Assembly (NCBI RefSeq): GCF_037038585.1
Contig: NC_092520.1
Coordinates: 150,349,104-150,413,103 of the forward strand
Reading direction: 5' to 3'
Source: Patagioenas fasciata
Lineage: Eukaryota > Chordata > Aves > Columbiformes > Columbidae
Length of the DNA: 64,000 bases
Below, one piece after another: positions 1 through 14,800 of this stretch. The position numbers and the translations under genes were made by a program. Below the pieces are notes generated by a model. The model was not told where the DNA came from. It made no database searches and worked only from the letters and a program-made list of their open reading frames with translations. Numbering within the stretch: position 1 is the first letter of the stretch; each line of letters opens with the position of its first letter.

Positions 1-1754
1 TATGTTCGCTTCAGCGTCTTTTGGCTGAGAAGGGGATTCGTGATTCCCATCAGGCCGGGGTGTGCCTGGCTTGTGCAGCACAGTCCAGATCAGCTGAATG
101 AAACCACATGCCACATAAATTTAACCGAGTACTGTGTCCGATCGATCTGAAAGCAGTACGAGGGCCATTTCTGGACAGCTTGCCCTTTCAAAAGAGGAGA
201 GCGAGTGAAAGGCAGGAGTCGCAGCCATCGCCAGCGGGAGAACACATCTGCAGGGAGGGCACATCTGCAAGGAGAGCCGAGCCGAGCTGAGCTGCCGCAG
301 CCCACGCCGGCTCTGGCTGCTCAATGTGTTGCGCTGCCACATCCCCCCAGGCTGACTCACATTTTGGATGGCCCATAACAATAACATTGTCCGCTCTACA
401 AAGCGAAGATGCCAAATCCCTTTTGTGTGTTATCGGGTTACACTTCATGCGTTGTGCAGCAAAACGCAAGGAGGCATCTGAATAAAATTGTCTATGTTGA
501 CTGCTGTTACTGTGACACGGAGCAGGCAAGGCAGCAGTGGAAACAGCAAATGGTCAGCACTGGGATCAAGCACATGCAAGTTTAAAACATTTTTCGTTTG
601 CGCATATTGCAAAGATAGGTTCATAGAGATGTCTGGAGCCCCTGTGTTACCTAGGCTCCTGATTAAACACGGGCCTTCTGCAGTCTTCTAGCCAGGATGA
701 CTTCGTAAAACCAACTTTTCTAAATTGCGCCGATCAGGGAAACTGCTGAAACCACATCAGCGATCCACTGGGAAGAGCAACGTGTTTAGGATCTCCTGTT
801 TCCGTCAGAATCAGCTGTACTTGTGCTGCACAGGTGCGTTCTGCTCATGTGGATTGATGTGATAAGGATGCATCAGCTGTAGTGCCTGGGATCACCCGTA
901 ACCTTATTTACAAACTGACTGCCCACACTAATGAGGCCATTTGCATATGGCTATTGACCTTTAGACTGGGACTTTGAGGTATCAAGTAGCCACTCTTCTC
1001 ACTGGGCTTCAGGATGTTTAGAAATCTTGAGCAAATGGCCAAAGTCCTCTTTTTAAACTGTCTTTAGAAACCTCCAAACTCAAGGAAGAGCATATGCCCA
1101 GGAAAAGTAAATATATTGTAGCTGTATGTAATAAAATTAATTGCAAATTATTTTTTTGCTTATCAAGCAAGCAGAACCGTACACCTTGTGTTGGTAGACT
1201 ATTTCTGAATATACTGATGAAGTATTATAAAACCTAGTGGAACGGCTGGGACCAGCTCGAGTGCAGCAGTGGGGTTACAGCAAGTGATTCTCTGAGTGTG
1301 GGCTCTAAATTCAGATGTTTTTAAGTATGTGAACAGTAGCTTTTCCCAAAAGGTTGCAGTTGTGAACATTAAAACTGGTCTAGATGAATCGCTGAGAGGT
1401 TAAATATTTAGGCCCAGGTTTTGCAGCCCGTTTGTGTGAAGGTGTCATTTACTTCAGTGGGAATTCAGCTCCAGGAATGTGTAGGGACTCAAACCTTGTG
1501 ACAAGGCAAGTGAAAAATCATCCTGTTTCTTTATGTATTGGGGAAAAAGGATGGGTCACTGCTGTAGCTCAAAACCTCTCCTAGAGGGATTTTTGTGCAG
1601 CTCGAGCAAACCCTTCATTTCCTGTGAGGGCACACCATTTTGGGGAACCACAAGTCTTGGAATGCGTATGAACACTCTTAAACCCTCTTCTGTAATGCAT
1701 AGAAACTGTTTTTAGCTTTAAACAGTATATTATCTTGTAGCCTAATGTATTTTA

Positions 1755-1822
1755 GTGTACGTGTGCATATATGTCTATGGGTCTGTGCACATCTGTGTGA
1801 TTATATACATATATATATATAG
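1755..1822. repeat. TG/TA-rich microsatellite region
   Basis: Imperfect alternation of T with G and A ends in a TATATACATATATATATATA run around 1,802-1,821. No other structure is evident. Confidence 0.75.
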
Positions 1823-4041
1823 GCAGCTGCTCACTGAAAACCATGTTTCAAGAATACTAAGCTTGCAATGCCAAAGCTCTGGAAATGAGAAAATCTTCAT
1901 GACTTCATACCTAAATAGGTCCATGATGCAATTTTCAGTTATGTATTTATGTAACTATTTTTTTGCCGGACTTTTCCTTCATTAAGTGTGCAGGATGAAT
2001 TGATTTGTTCAAATTGCGTAAACCCTGGCATTGCTGTCATCCATGCTTCTTCTGAGCCCGCCAGTTCTCTTTGCAAACCTCTTGTTACTTTGATTCTCTA
2101 AATTGTCCCTCACATTAGTGACCACTGAGACATCCAGGGGGCTGCTCCTAGAAAGAAGGAATTGCCTCAAAGTCCTCCTGTATTTTTCAAGAGACACAGG
2201 CTCATATCTGCTCTAACATGACTCTACAATGAACCAAATCCTGACATTTGGGAAGAACCAGACTTCAAATTTCACAGCCCACAGTGCCTGGAGCAGGGAA
2301 TTTGGTCAAGTACAGCATACACATACATCACCCACATCCAGAGCTAAACTGGGTTCATCTCTTCTATCTGTACATGTGTTTCGTAGTTTAGGTTGATGAG
2401 AAAAATCTTGTTATTCCAGGGTTATGTGCATCAAGCCCCTATTTGAGTACCTGGCTCAGTTTAGTTTTGCACATGTGAAAATGCAACCTAGTTCACTTTA
2501 ACCACACACCTGCACTTGCCCCAAGCCTTCAGTTTGTTTCTGTGCTCGTCCCCATCTCTTGACAGAGGTGTCTGACCCTTCTCTGCAAAACATCTGCCAA
2601 GGGTGCTTAATGCCACAAAGCAGCTTCTTTGACGCATCTTCAAACTTTAATTGCCCCCACTCATTTCCAATGGTTTGATAATTGGAATCTTCATCTAGCA
2701 AAGAAGACTCCTATTTCTTCAGACACACGGTTGGACATTAACTATGATCGGACACCATCTGCAGCAAAGATTGCCTGAGGCTTGTCAAAGATTCAAAGAC
2801 TCAGAAGGAGATACAGTTTGACATTTAAAATGGAGGTAGTGACGTGCTTCCTCTGTTCTTCTGTATTGTCTACAAAACATATAGACTTCCCCAGCCCAGG
2901 TCATTCTGGCAGCACCACGTGTCACCCACAAAGTCCTGTATAAAATATTTGAGGCTCTACCTGATAGCTGGAGTGACTGACATATCACAGAAGGGGCACG
3001 TGTTTGCGGACGCTTGTAGACTGCAGCTGCTAAGGGTTTCAAGATGCTATGTCAGATACTTAGTGGCTTGGAGGACATGTGCCATATGCGCCCATGCGAT
3101 TGGAAGACTGAGCACAAAGTGCAAAAGGAGGTAAGTTTAATTTCATCACCTCATGTTTTGATCCCCATGTGACTTCAATCGGCAGGTCACGCCATTCTAT
3201 GAATTAATTAATTTAGCATTAATAGCTACTATGAGTATTCTGGTGGTAGTAGTTATTAAAGTTTGAGAAAGCAAAGAGTGCAACTATTAAGGATATTATG
3301 AACTATAGCCACTTTTGCAGATACCCTTCCTTGCTGTAAAGTAGCATATTTTGGCTTCAGGTATGTTTTCCGATCCAAGTGGTAACTGTGTAAGCTTGTT
3401 TTCAGAGGGAGCCAGGGCTCAGCAGCACCCAAGGCAGGAGCTCATGGCACCCACCAAAGCCAGGGGAGCTCAGCTACTTGTAGGAAAGGTGCTTCATGCC
3501 TCACTTGCCGCTGGCAAGATCAAATATACAAGTACAATAAAACTGTCACTTGACCTGGTCCAGGCAACTTACAACCTGAGCTTGATGTTAAATGTTAAAT
3601 GCTCTTGGAGATACTTTCAACCAAAACAGAAAACACCATGATTTTTACCAGGGACTAGAAAATGGCCTTATTTCTCCTCCTAGGAGATTCGTAGCTTTGT
3701 GTTAGGTTACTGCAGGTGGGGATCAACATAAAGTTTTGGCTGAAGAGAGCATCTGGTGGCTGCCTTTGCCCATGCTGTGCAGAGCGTGCCCAGCACAGGC
3801 TGAGCTTATTAAAGGCTGATGTTCAGTAGAAGATGGGAATTTGGTCACTTGGTTCTTCTTCTGCAATACCACAAACAGGTGTCTTCATTGCTGCTTTCTC
3901 ACCTGATCTAATGCAGAGGGAAAAAAAACTGCAGTGCTGAGTGGCTTTTTCTATATAATTTAGGCTATACCGAGGAGTTTATCTGGGAGACTAATCTGTT
4001 ATGCATAAATCCAACAGAACGATGCTTGTACAGGATAGCCT

Positions 4042-4151
4042 CTTTTTTGTTGTTGTTTGGTTGTTTGGTTGGTTTTGTGGTTTTGTTTTGTTTTGTTGTT
4101 TCATTTGGTTTTTTTTTTGTTTTGTGGGGTTGGTTGGTTGGTTTGTTTTTA
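4042..4151. repeat. T/G low-complexity stretch
   Basis: About 110 bases made almost entirely of T and G (TTTTGTTTTG, TTGGTTGGTTGG and similar units) on the plus strand. It has the composition of decayed simple repeats. Apparent reading frames of Lys, Asn, Thr and Pro on the minus strand are artefacts. Confidence 0.9.
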
Positions 4152-7100
4152 AACACTTATTAGCAGAATGCACCTGAAGTGGTAACAACGATATTAACGA
4201 GTTTGTTTGGACTTGCCTCTGTTCCCAAGATGACCTCTTTTCTGTGTCAGGTGCTACTGCTCAATACTCACATTTTTACAGACTCTTGGGGCTCGAAAGA
4301 TATAAAGTGGACCTGGATAAGTGGGAATTTCTGCCGTTAGCTTGATTCTCTGCATAAGAGGAGGCCCTGCAACAGGGGATTGTAAGGAAAACCAAGAATC
4401 TCCACTGAGGGTGAAATATGACCATGGCAATGTCTTTCTGCTACTCAGCAAGGAAGGAGAGGACAATGGTAGCTGGCAGCTACTGTTTCAGCTGACATAC
4501 TTGACTTAGATTTGCGTTGGGCTGAGACCACGCATGCTGCCAATCGCTAAAGCTCAGCTAACTTGCAGCAATTTGTTAAGCCGTAGTAAATCCACGGCTT
4601 GCATTGTCTCTTCAGATGGCAAACTAACAAAATGCCTTTAATTTTTCAGTACTGTCAGCTTTCTGTGTGTCTCGGAAAGCAGCACCCATTTTTGTTATCT
4701 TTATTTTCTTTTTTACTCAAAACTGTTAAACACAAGGGGTTTGCTAGTTCCTTTGGATGGCCTGCAAAGTTATCTGGTGGGTGGGACAAACACGGGAACC
4801 CCTGCCCCAGAGCACATGGTGCTGCAAATCCTTCAAGAGGAGATGGTAGGAACTAAGTTGCTCAATCTGCTCTGGCTTCTGCAAACTCTTTTGTGACCAT
4901 TTCTAATACAATACTCTAAGATCTCTATTTTTTCTGTCCCAGTGACATGAGAAATGAGAAACACTGTTTTGAGCACAGATAAAAGAAAATCTTTCCCGTT
5001 GTGTTTTCAGGCCAGCATTCGAAAACTTCCATTTTGATGATAACATGTTACACAACATGAATTGTGCTTCCTACCAGGGCCCTTTGAAGGGTCCTCTCCT
5101 GTTAATTTGGCAGCAACATGACACCTTGCATTCAGAATGGACCCCTCTCTAGACCTAGGGCAGGAGAGATACAACAACCTGGAGGAACCCCAAGGAAATG
5201 ACAGAACTGGGATTCGTCAGTAAAAGTTGGCAGCTTCCATCAGGAATCCATGTCCACAGTCATCCTTGGGTGGCAAGGAGGCATTAATGTCTTCAAACAT
5301 CCACTCTCTGTAATCCACAGTTCCTCATGGACTTGAGGAGGGGTTTGGCTGCTCACCAGTCTATGAGCCTGGTGTGCTGGCTTCATACCGAGTTGCAGGG
5401 ACGAGCACTTGGCCAAATGGTAGATGTTGGAGATGCAGTGCACATAATGCAACATCAGTGCTTACCATCTCTCCCCAGCAGCCCAAGTTAGGCACAGCGA
5501 CTTCAAGGTGACAGTGACAGGCTGCTCCTCGCCTTTACAGTTGGAGGCTTTAATTTGATCCCTTTGTTAGTAAAGTGATGACTCTTGAAAACAAGAGCGG
5601 TAACACAATTATTTATGCTCATCTCTCAGAAGAGGAGATCAAAGCTCTCTGTAGAGCTGCAGACAAATATGACCATGGATGACCCAGAGGCTTCCTTTGT
5701 GTGAAGTGACAGACCGGAGCATGACTTCATTGGGAAACCAGTCTTAGATCCATACAGCAAAGCCACCCAGCCTAACGCTGACCCAGGGCTTTCCTCTGCG
5801 TTTGCTTACAGCTGAGTAGCGACAGGGGTTAGAGACGATGACGCCAACTTTCCCTGTTTTTGTTTTTCTGGTAAGAGACCTTATTCAGCACACCAGTATC
5901 GCTTATGCTCATCATTACATGTGCAATCTTCAGATGATATCTCGGCAAGTTCAGACATGATGGAGGCCTTTGGGTTGTGTCGCTGAGGGGTGCGTGTTGC
6001 AGCCTGGCGCTGTGCAGCGAGGGTGTCGTGCATCATTTGGGAACCTCTGCGGAGGTGTGAGGAGTCAGTCGCGTAGCAATCACTTCATGCCCAGCTTAGA
6101 GCCAAACCTGACCAGATCCCTGACATTCAGGTATCTTGAAGCACACGTTCACCATGGCACTGACACCATTAACTACTACTGTCTTCTCAAAAAGGAAGAG
6201 CCAAGGAAATGAAAGGAAATAAAAGACAGAAAGCAAATCAACAAAAGATTATGTAGAAGGCCAGCTCCCCCGTTTGCGCTCAGTAGAGCTCTGTCAGAAT
6301 GTACAAGCTGCAGTTCAAGCCTGTGAAAGGACAATGGTAATGAATGATGTGGTCACCCCTAAAGCCACATTATATACTCATTAAGGATCAAGAGAGACAG
6401 ACCTTGGCCCTCTGCACCACACAAAAGGTTGTTCGCTCTCCATAGATCTCTGTGCACAATGTTATTCATGCTGCTATAAAAGGGATTATACACAAGCCAT
6501 ATCCCGAAGGATGTTGAACACAACATTACAATCTTATGTGATGTTTCGTTCTTCAAAACACAGCCCCTGAAGCACCGCCATGGAAAGGAGGTCCCCATCT
6601 GCATTTACAAAAAAAAAAGAATTCCAGCTCCCATGGCTGGAGGGAAATGAAAAAAAAATGTGGCTTCAGTGAACATTAAACACTCAGAAATAAGAATCAT
6701 ATCCACCAAAAAAGGCCTCCCTGAGTAAAAAACAAGATCCTATACATGTGAGCAAATATGTTTTGGGGCATGAATCACGGTGTTTTCATTTTTTGTGGGT
6801 TTGGGTCTTTTTTTTGTTTGGGTTTTTGGGGAGTTTTTCTTTGGTTTTTGCAGGTGTATATAATTACAGTCACAGGATGTGTTGAAGCATTTAGTGATTT
6901 GGCATAACCTCAGATGCCACAAGTGGTGTTAACAGGTAGGTGCTCTGCACATCCTGGAAAATCAGTGTCTCAAGCTGAAAATTCAGTGATGACTTAAGGA
7001 TGCCGACCACAAAAAATACAGAACACACACACAATTACACTTAAATTATATGGGGGAACTATGTTTTCAGTTTTACCTTTGCAAGAGTACGTGACAGCTA

Positions 7101-8588
7101 TCTGAACTAGAACTCATTGGTTTACGTGTTTTTAGTTTCTTGCATGTGTAAAGACATACACGCACACACTTTTTTACATAAACAACCCTTGAAAGGTGCC
7201 AAGGGCTGCTTGTGCCACAGGGGCATCAGTATCCATGTGCATCCCTTTGTCTGGTGGCCGAGCACTGAGACCATATTCAATAGAACATCTGAGTGCCTTT
7301 GAAGAAAACCATCTGTTGCCACGTGGGTTATTTTTCCCTCTTCATATCTCGTGGCTGCACTGGTGTATAGTTTCCTTCTACTGCTTACTTTGTGTGCTTT
7401 AATGCTGATGTTTGTGTAAGCCTGTATGTTACCCATGCTATATATATTTGTTTAGAAGCCACAGTGTCTAAGAATTTTATTTATGTTCCCTTCAGCTTGC
7501 ACTGTGAAGGTGATACTATTAAGCAAAGGCATCTGTTATCAAAGGACACTTGGTAGCCTGGAAAACACAGTGGCTTTCATTCAAAGGCTTTATTGTCATT
7601 GGGTTAGTTTGCAGAAGGATTTGTGAGTGGCAAAGCCAGGAGCTACAGAGCCCATCCTAAGCCTTGCTTACACTCTCCAGTTCAGCCCTGGCCTTTGTGG
7701 GACCCAGAAATAAAAGCAGGAAAGGCGCTGCGGTTTCACTAGCTGTAAATAGTGACCATCCCTGGGCTGTGCGAGCGCTGTCCTAGGGCAGTGTCTGCCT
7801 CCAGGCAGCGGCACTAGCAATCACACTCCTGGCAGTTGTACATTGTATCATATATATTCTCTTTCCCTCTGCAGCCCCACAAAACCCTCCCATTCTGCAC
7901 AGTGACATTCCTGACCCCATTCAGCCTCTGCCCACTGTCCCAGCTCCCTGGCAACAGGGTGGCACTGGTGGTAGGGTGGCACTGGTCGCACCCACCTGGC
8001 CTGGCGTCTCAGCACATTTCCTTCCCTTCCCTTGCTGCCTGCCAGGCCACGGAGCGTGTGCCACTCACCCCAGAAGCCAGCTGCGTCACCTGCATGTCCC
8101 CGGGGCTGTCCAAGCAGGGCGTCGGGCTCAGCCTCACAGCCAGGAGTGCCCAAACCAGTGGTGACACAGAGAGACATCAAGCAAGCCCAGGGAGCAGCTC
8201 TCACATCAGGCACCACTGTGGGTTCTGCTCCCCATGCGCACCCACAGTGGTGCCTATTGAGGCCGGGCAGGGGAGAGGGGGCTCAACCCCCTGAGCCCAT
8301 CCCCTGCCTTTCCCCGTCAGCGTGAGCGCACCTGCCTGCACCATCTATGGGAAAGCTGGATGCAACATGTGAATTGGGTTTGTGTCATCCTTTAGCTGAA
8401 GTTGCTCTGTGGTATTAATCCCAGCAATTACTGGGAGAATAATCCCCTTTCACCTCATTGGTGCCAGATCCAGCCAGAGGCCTGTCTTGCTTTCTAAGAA
8501 AGAAATTACAGAAGAAGCAAGTGAACAAAGAAATTCCAAAGGGAGATGATCAGAAAAAAGAGATTAAAAAAAAAAAAAAGGAAGAAAC

Positions 8589-8800
8589 AAAAGGGAAAGG
8601 GGAAAGGGAAGGAAAGGAGGAGGAAAGAAGGAGGAGAGGAGAGGAGAGGAGAGGAGAGGAGAGGAGAGGAGAGGAGAGGAGAGGAGAGGAGAGGAGAGGA
8701 GAGGAGAGGGGAAGGGGAAGGGGAAGGGGAAGGGGAAGGGGAAGGGGAAGGGGAAGGGGAAGGGGAAGGGGAAGGGGAAGGGGAAGGGGAAAGAAAGGGA
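8589..8800 (+). repeat. Polypurine tract with (GAGGA)n and (GGGGAA)n arrays
   Basis: There are 212 consecutive purines without a pyrimidine on the plus strand. Inside are a pentamer array (GAGGA)n at 8,631-8,709, about 16 near-perfect copies, and a hexamer array (GGGGAA)n at 8,708-8,792, about 14 perfect copies. Such tracts can form intramolecular triplexes, and the G4-run hexamer can form quadruplexes. The long open frames read through it on both strands are repeat artefacts (for example Arg-Gly or Ser-Pro repeats). Confidence 0.97.
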
Positions 8801-11800
8801 TTAAATGGGGAAATTAGTGCAGTGAGGTAAACCCTTAGCATTGCCTGGGTTTCCCTGGTGCCACACAGCTCCGAGGGGCACACATCCCCTCCCACCCCAG
8901 CTGCACCACCAGAGCAGCTGCAGGCCACAGGAGAGGGGTTTGCCAGGGCTTGTCTCTCTCTGACAGACCCCAGCTAGAGCCTCACGTGCGCTTTCCCCAA
9001 AACCACCCAGGGATGCCCAGCTGTTCAGGGACATCTTCTTGCCAGATTTGCTGGGACTTCAGCATGACCCTGCTAATCCAGAGGGAGGAGGCTGGAGGGG
9101 AGACTGCTTCCTTCTGATTGTGCGGAGCAGGAATTTGGGTGTTGTCATTCCCTGACAGTCAGGTGTTGGGGGGAGCCCTCTGTCACAGCACCTGGGGTGA
9201 ACAGCCCCAGCACCCTGGCTTCAGTACCCCCATGTCTCTGCCCGGCTCTGCCCTGGGGTTGCTCCTGTCCTTGCCAGGTGATGCTTGCCCTGCCTGCATG
9301 CAGACAGGGGTGTGCTGTCACCTCCCATGCACCCCAGCCTGCACAAAGAGACACACATGCACACCCATGTGTTGCTGCTGCTGGGGAAGCCCATCGCATG
9401 GTTGCTATCACAGATCGTGTTTAATTACACTGTGGAGCTCCTTACCACAGGAAGCAGCTGAGGCCAAGAATTAAATAAGACTTTAGAACAGGATCGACCA
9501 TTTGAACAGACAATAAGAATATCCAGAATTGTCATAATTCATGCCAATAAAAATTTTGGAAAGGATGTACAACTCTTCGCCTTGGGGTTTAAGCCAAGTA
9601 GAAGAGACCAAGAGACTTGGTCTGAGAGGAGGGGCGTCGGGGGGCAGATTACCTCACCGTCTGGCTATGGCCATGGCTCTGCGCCTCCCTGAAACACGTA
9701 GCCCTGTGGCAGGGCACCGTTTTGGTGCCCTGTGCTAGCACCATGGGCATCTCCTGTCCCCCTCACCAGGCAATGCCTATCTGCCCATGGGAGAGGGAGG
9801 GATGGGGAAACTCTCCCAGCTCCATGAAACAAAACCCAACAGGGTCCTGGTCCATCCCCATGGCCACAATGAGGACTTGGGGCTGCCCCTGAGGGTGGGG
9901 CCAACCCCATGTCCTCACCCAAGCCAGCAGTGAGAGCTGGTGGGACTTGGGTGAGAGGCTGGTCCTCTCCTGGTTACATGAGCCAGGGCTCTTTGCTGGG
10001 GGCCACCAAGGAGGCCAGTTACAGTTTAACTTCCTCAGCCTACAGAGCCTGCTGTTGGGAGCACCTGTCTAATGATTAAAGTGCTAAATAAGAAGGCATG
10101 AACTCTGCGTGCTCTCCCAAGCCTTGCTACTGACTTACGTGGAACCAGGCAAGTCAGAACTTCACCCCATCGTAGCCGCCCGATCTGTCTGTTTACTGCC
10201 ACCTCCTTTAAACCCTTGTGTCTTCACAAGGGTTTCTCTTTATTTGATTTCTTGGTATTCAGGACCTAGTTGATGGCTCAGCTCAGCTCTTTGTCCAAGG
10301 ACTGAGGAGAAAAAGAAAGGAGCTGCAAGGAGGAAAGCTGCAGCCACAGGAGAAAGCCCTGGTACCCTGACCTTCTCTCCACCCTGTGGAGCTCGATGTT
10401 CAGAAATGCAGCTCCAGACACTGAATCCCTTGCAGGCACCTGATGGGCTTCTCAGAGCTGCACTTCAGAGGACCAGGAGGGCAGGGACAAACCAGGCAGA
10501 GGATAACATCTGTAGCCACTGAGGGTGGAGAGGTAGCCTGCCCTCTGTCAGGGTGGCACACATCAGCCAGCACTGTGGGATGTCTCCATCTACCCCCTGG
10601 AGCCGTCCCCCAGCCAGCAGCACCATCTAGGTGGGAGATGGCTCCCAGGGGCCCTCCTAGTGCATCGCCGAGGTACAGAAAGGCAAATGCACAGCGTACA
10701 GTTGCTGCATTGCTCCTTGTGCCCTGTGCTGGTGGAGGGGAAGAGCATGCTTGGAGATGTCCAGCTTCAAAAGCAGCAGCTTCTGTCCATCCCGTGGAGC
10801 CCCTGGCTGGCTCCTGTCTCTTCTCAGCGGGGTGTCCCTGAGCCCAGGATGGATTTTACTTGGTGATGTCAGGTCAGATGAATCCTGGTTTAATTGACTG
10901 TGGGTGAAATCGTGCTTCAATGGTTAATGTTATACTTGAGGCTGGGAAAACTAATGCAAGATCTTAGCAATTAGAGCTGGAAATGATTCAAGTTATCTAA
11001 TTTGTTTCCTCTCCACCCCCTCACCCCCCCATTGTCTCTCCCAGGGACAGGGGCAGTAAGGTTCCAAACAATGTGTCTCCCTGTGCGTTGTCTGGTCCTG
11101 TCTCCCTGACTCAAGGAGCAGAGCATCCACGTGTCCCTGGGGAGACAAGTCCACCGCTTGAAAGACGTCAATGCTAGAAAATGTTTCAGAAGTTCAGCCT
11201 ATATTTCCTTTTGTGGAGTGCCACAAATTCTCAGGTCATGAGCTTTATGCCTCAAGGAAACTGGCTGCTTCCCACAAGGGCAGTGGCTGGGAATAAGGTG
11301 GTTTTCTTTGGTGTTTGCAAGGGCAGGTAGAGAACATGGGGGTGGGTCAATGAAGGTTTTCACACCTGCGAGGCAGTTCAGATTAGGTAACTCGTTTGGA
11401 ATGAGCCCTCCTTTGGCAGGAGCTAAAGATATTTTTTTTTCTCCATTTCCAGATTTTTATTCCATGAATTCCACATTGACTCGTAAAAATCTCACTGCTG
11501 GAAACTTGTCCAGTTCCTCGCAACAAATTGACCTCCTTTGACTTGCTCCTACTACTGCTACTAATCCCACCACAGGAGTGTGAGGCGCGTGGTAATGAAA
11601 GAGCCAAAAAAGGTCCATCCCAATGAAAGAAGCACAGTGAGAAGCAGCAGGTATTCCTTGAAAGCTGTCACAGAACAGGCATCAACTTGGCCTTGGCTCT
11701 GCACTGGATGCAGGGAGGACACAGGACTATCTGACCAGGGGAAGGCTTATTGTGCAGATGCAACAGGAATGGAAGAAGCTTGCCAAGAGATCAAAGCTTA

Positions 11801-14800
11801 TGAGCACCACAGAAATGCCACACTGAGCCTGCATCTATGTTAAGTAAAGTTGGACCCACATAGCTCACTTTCTAGCTATAAGGTCTCCCACTGCTGAATA
11901 AATTCTGCAGGGTCATGCCATTAACTGAGAGGGACTTATGTTCCTTATACAGTTTAAATTGCTCTCCTCTGCCAAGTGAACTATTTCCACATCTCAAACA
12001 GTTTAAGGACTTCCCCACCCTCTTCCTGATCACCAGCAGCAGAGGCCAACCAGGTGAGAGACGCGAGATCCATTACTGTAGTAGAAGAGAAAGAGAAGTG
12101 TGAGGGCAGCTGGAGCCATAGGAATGTTTCAGTGAGATTAAGAGAAGTAAAACAGCTTGTGGCATCCTAGGGGGCTGCATGGGTTAAGCTACTTTTTGCA
12201 ACTGATCAGAGGTAACATTTTCCCTGAGCGTGTTGTGACAGGGTCTCCCACCAGTATTAATCATATCCGAGACTCTGGTCATGGAGTGAAGTTCTCACCC
12301 TGTTCAGTTCCAGTTGTGGACACTGCTCATTATTAAACCAGAGGGACTTAATCATATCAGGACATCTTCTAAAGACCGTTTGGATGACAACTTTGGCAGC
12401 CAAGACTAGAAAGGAGCCCCTCCTACTGGCAGCTGGTGTCCCGGGTATCCAGTGATGCTCACCCCTGGCCAGGGACAGGGGCCCTTTACTCATCCATCCT
12501 CTGTAGATGGAGGAATAGCTTCAGTGAACGAAATTATTCATGAATCACTGTTTTGGTGGAGCATAAAGAGAACTTAGGGAGGAGACCAGAGGAAAAGAAG
12601 GCAACCAACTTTTCTCCTTCCAGGAGAAAAACATCAAAGACATTTCGGCAGAGAGGACAAAGTGAGGTAAAGCAAAAGGGGGGATCTCCTGTCCTCACCC
12701 ACCCATGTAAGTATGATGACCAGCTCATTCTGTGTTTTTTGCCCTTAGTGCTGGCAGGAGTGCTGAATTTTCCCCTGCCTTGTGAAATACGACCCCCCAT
12801 GGGCCACGCACGTAGTTACTGCTGGCTGAGGACCTCTTACCCCTTCTCTAGCCCTTTAAGTGGCCTAGCCTTCAAGAGCCCTATGTGGCTCAAGGGGCCT
12901 ATGGTCACCCAGCTTTTGAGGTGTGTACCCCCAGTTGTTCCTCCTGCCCTTCCTGGCACCCAGCACCACCACTGGACTGATACACACCTACGTGCCTCCC
13001 AAGGGCTCTCTTTGTCCCACGAAGCAGGAGTAGAGACAGCAAGGAAGGATGAAAGTGGCAGGAAGTCCTCTCTTCTTCATGGGCTGAAGCCACGGACTTC
13101 CTCATGGACTGAAGTCTTCCTCCTACACTGAAGCCAGCATGGTCTTTCAATAAGCCAGGATCTTTGTTGAATAATCCACATAGACCATAGCTAGAGTATA
13201 TCTAGTCCTGCCAGTCCATCTCTACTATTGGTCCTACAGTGGTTCTGCCTTCCCCTTCTGTCACCTCTGACCCTGATGTAAGACACCATCTCAGGGTGTG
13301 AAGCAGTGTCAGCCCCAGGAGGATTCCTGTGATAACTGGTGAGGATCTCTGGCTTGCTGACCCATTGTGGCCAGATGTCTCTTGTAACACCAAAAGTGGA
13401 AAAGTGTGTGACTTGACAGGTCAAGCAATCTGTTACCACGTGTCAGTTCTGTGATGCTCCCCTTCACACCTCCAGGTCCCAGGAGAGGACCCTGCTGTTT
13501 GCGACATCTCCAAAGGACCACCCTGCCCTCCACAGCCTGAACATGCAAGTTAGAAGTTCAACAGACAAGCAGGGAACAACAGCTCATATGGTAAACTGGC
13601 TTTACCTCAGAGCAAAAGAGCTGGCATCTAAAATTTCCTGCAGCCATCTGCAATTTCAAGACTGCCTTTGCCCTTTAATTACTTGGTATTTGCTGTACCA
13701 ACTATTCTCTTTCTAGTTACATAGTGCTGAGGACAATGGCTCCTTATTTCCTACCACAAACACTGGGTTACTATTTACCTCCAGCTGTACCTCCTCTATC
13801 TCCTATTTCCCACTAAAAGAAAGCATTATTAATTACTACAGTGATGGGAACACTGGAACAGTTGGTCATAAATTAAAATACTCATGGCCTCCAATTATTT
13901 GCACCATGTAGCCTGTATTAAAACATTTACCTGCTCCTCTAAAAATGCTCACGTATTTCCACTCTGAACCTGAAACGATGCTCAAAGCTGTTTTAAAACC
14001 AGGCACTTGTGTAGGGGTGTGTGCCTCAAGTTCCACCAAATGTCAAACTGGTACAAATTTGAGTAGTTCTAGGAGGGCGAATGCCTCCCTGATTGAATTA
14101 CCTCCGAAACATCATCTGCATGCAGCTGTGCATGTGTAGGATCAGCAAAGAGCTCCTTGCACTACACACAAGGCTCTGCAGCTCCTGATGCGTGGACACC
14201 TTGGATGCCTGATGCAGTGGGACCTGGAAATGAGGATCCTGGCACAACAAGTGCAAATCCTGGCTTCCTTGGCTGCTGCATAGCTGTAACCAAGCTCAGA
14301 AGCCGAGCATGTAAATCCTGCCTCTGTGTGCTGAGATGCCCAATGATCCTGAAGTGTAGGCACCACTCTCAGTTACATCAACATCAATTTGCAGTGATCC
14401 TGCTAATGCCTATGCAGCTATTCCCTACTTCTGCCAGGAAAAGTGAGAATAGGGTCTGGCTGTGAATCTGTGAAGTTTTATGAGAGGAGAAACCAGGGAG
14501 AGCCCGTGGTGTGATTCCTGGTGTTGCAGGCAAGGGATGGATATGCCTGTTGAGAGTCACCCCCATCAAGAGCTTCGTGTATACTGTATGCTGCCTCCTC
14601 TGCCAGACTTTGCCAGGCTTTTTTAACAGCGTCCCTGAACCAGGCTTTGCCTCATTCGCACCTTCCCTGCAACCCACCTCTGCCTGCACCTGCGTACAGA
14701 TGCCAAAAACCCCCACTCAGATGAAGTAGCAGATCGCCAGGTCAAAACTCTTCTGGCCAGAGCCAGAAACTCTCACTGCTCATGCCGGAGGGGCTTTGGC

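Larger units (their letters stand above)
1..8588. other. Intergenic or intronic, no gene found
   Basis: Stop codons are frequent in all frames, and the open frames of 60-150 codons have no family signature. The segment 7,900-8,330 is GC-rich but CpG-poor. Apart from the two low-complexity stretches listed, I see no repeat, RNA gene or exon I can support. Confidence 0.7.

Noticed and set aside
8458-8928. Frames of 119-140 codons through the purine tract
   Set aside because: They are translations of (GAGGA)n and (GGGGAA)n repeats, not genes.
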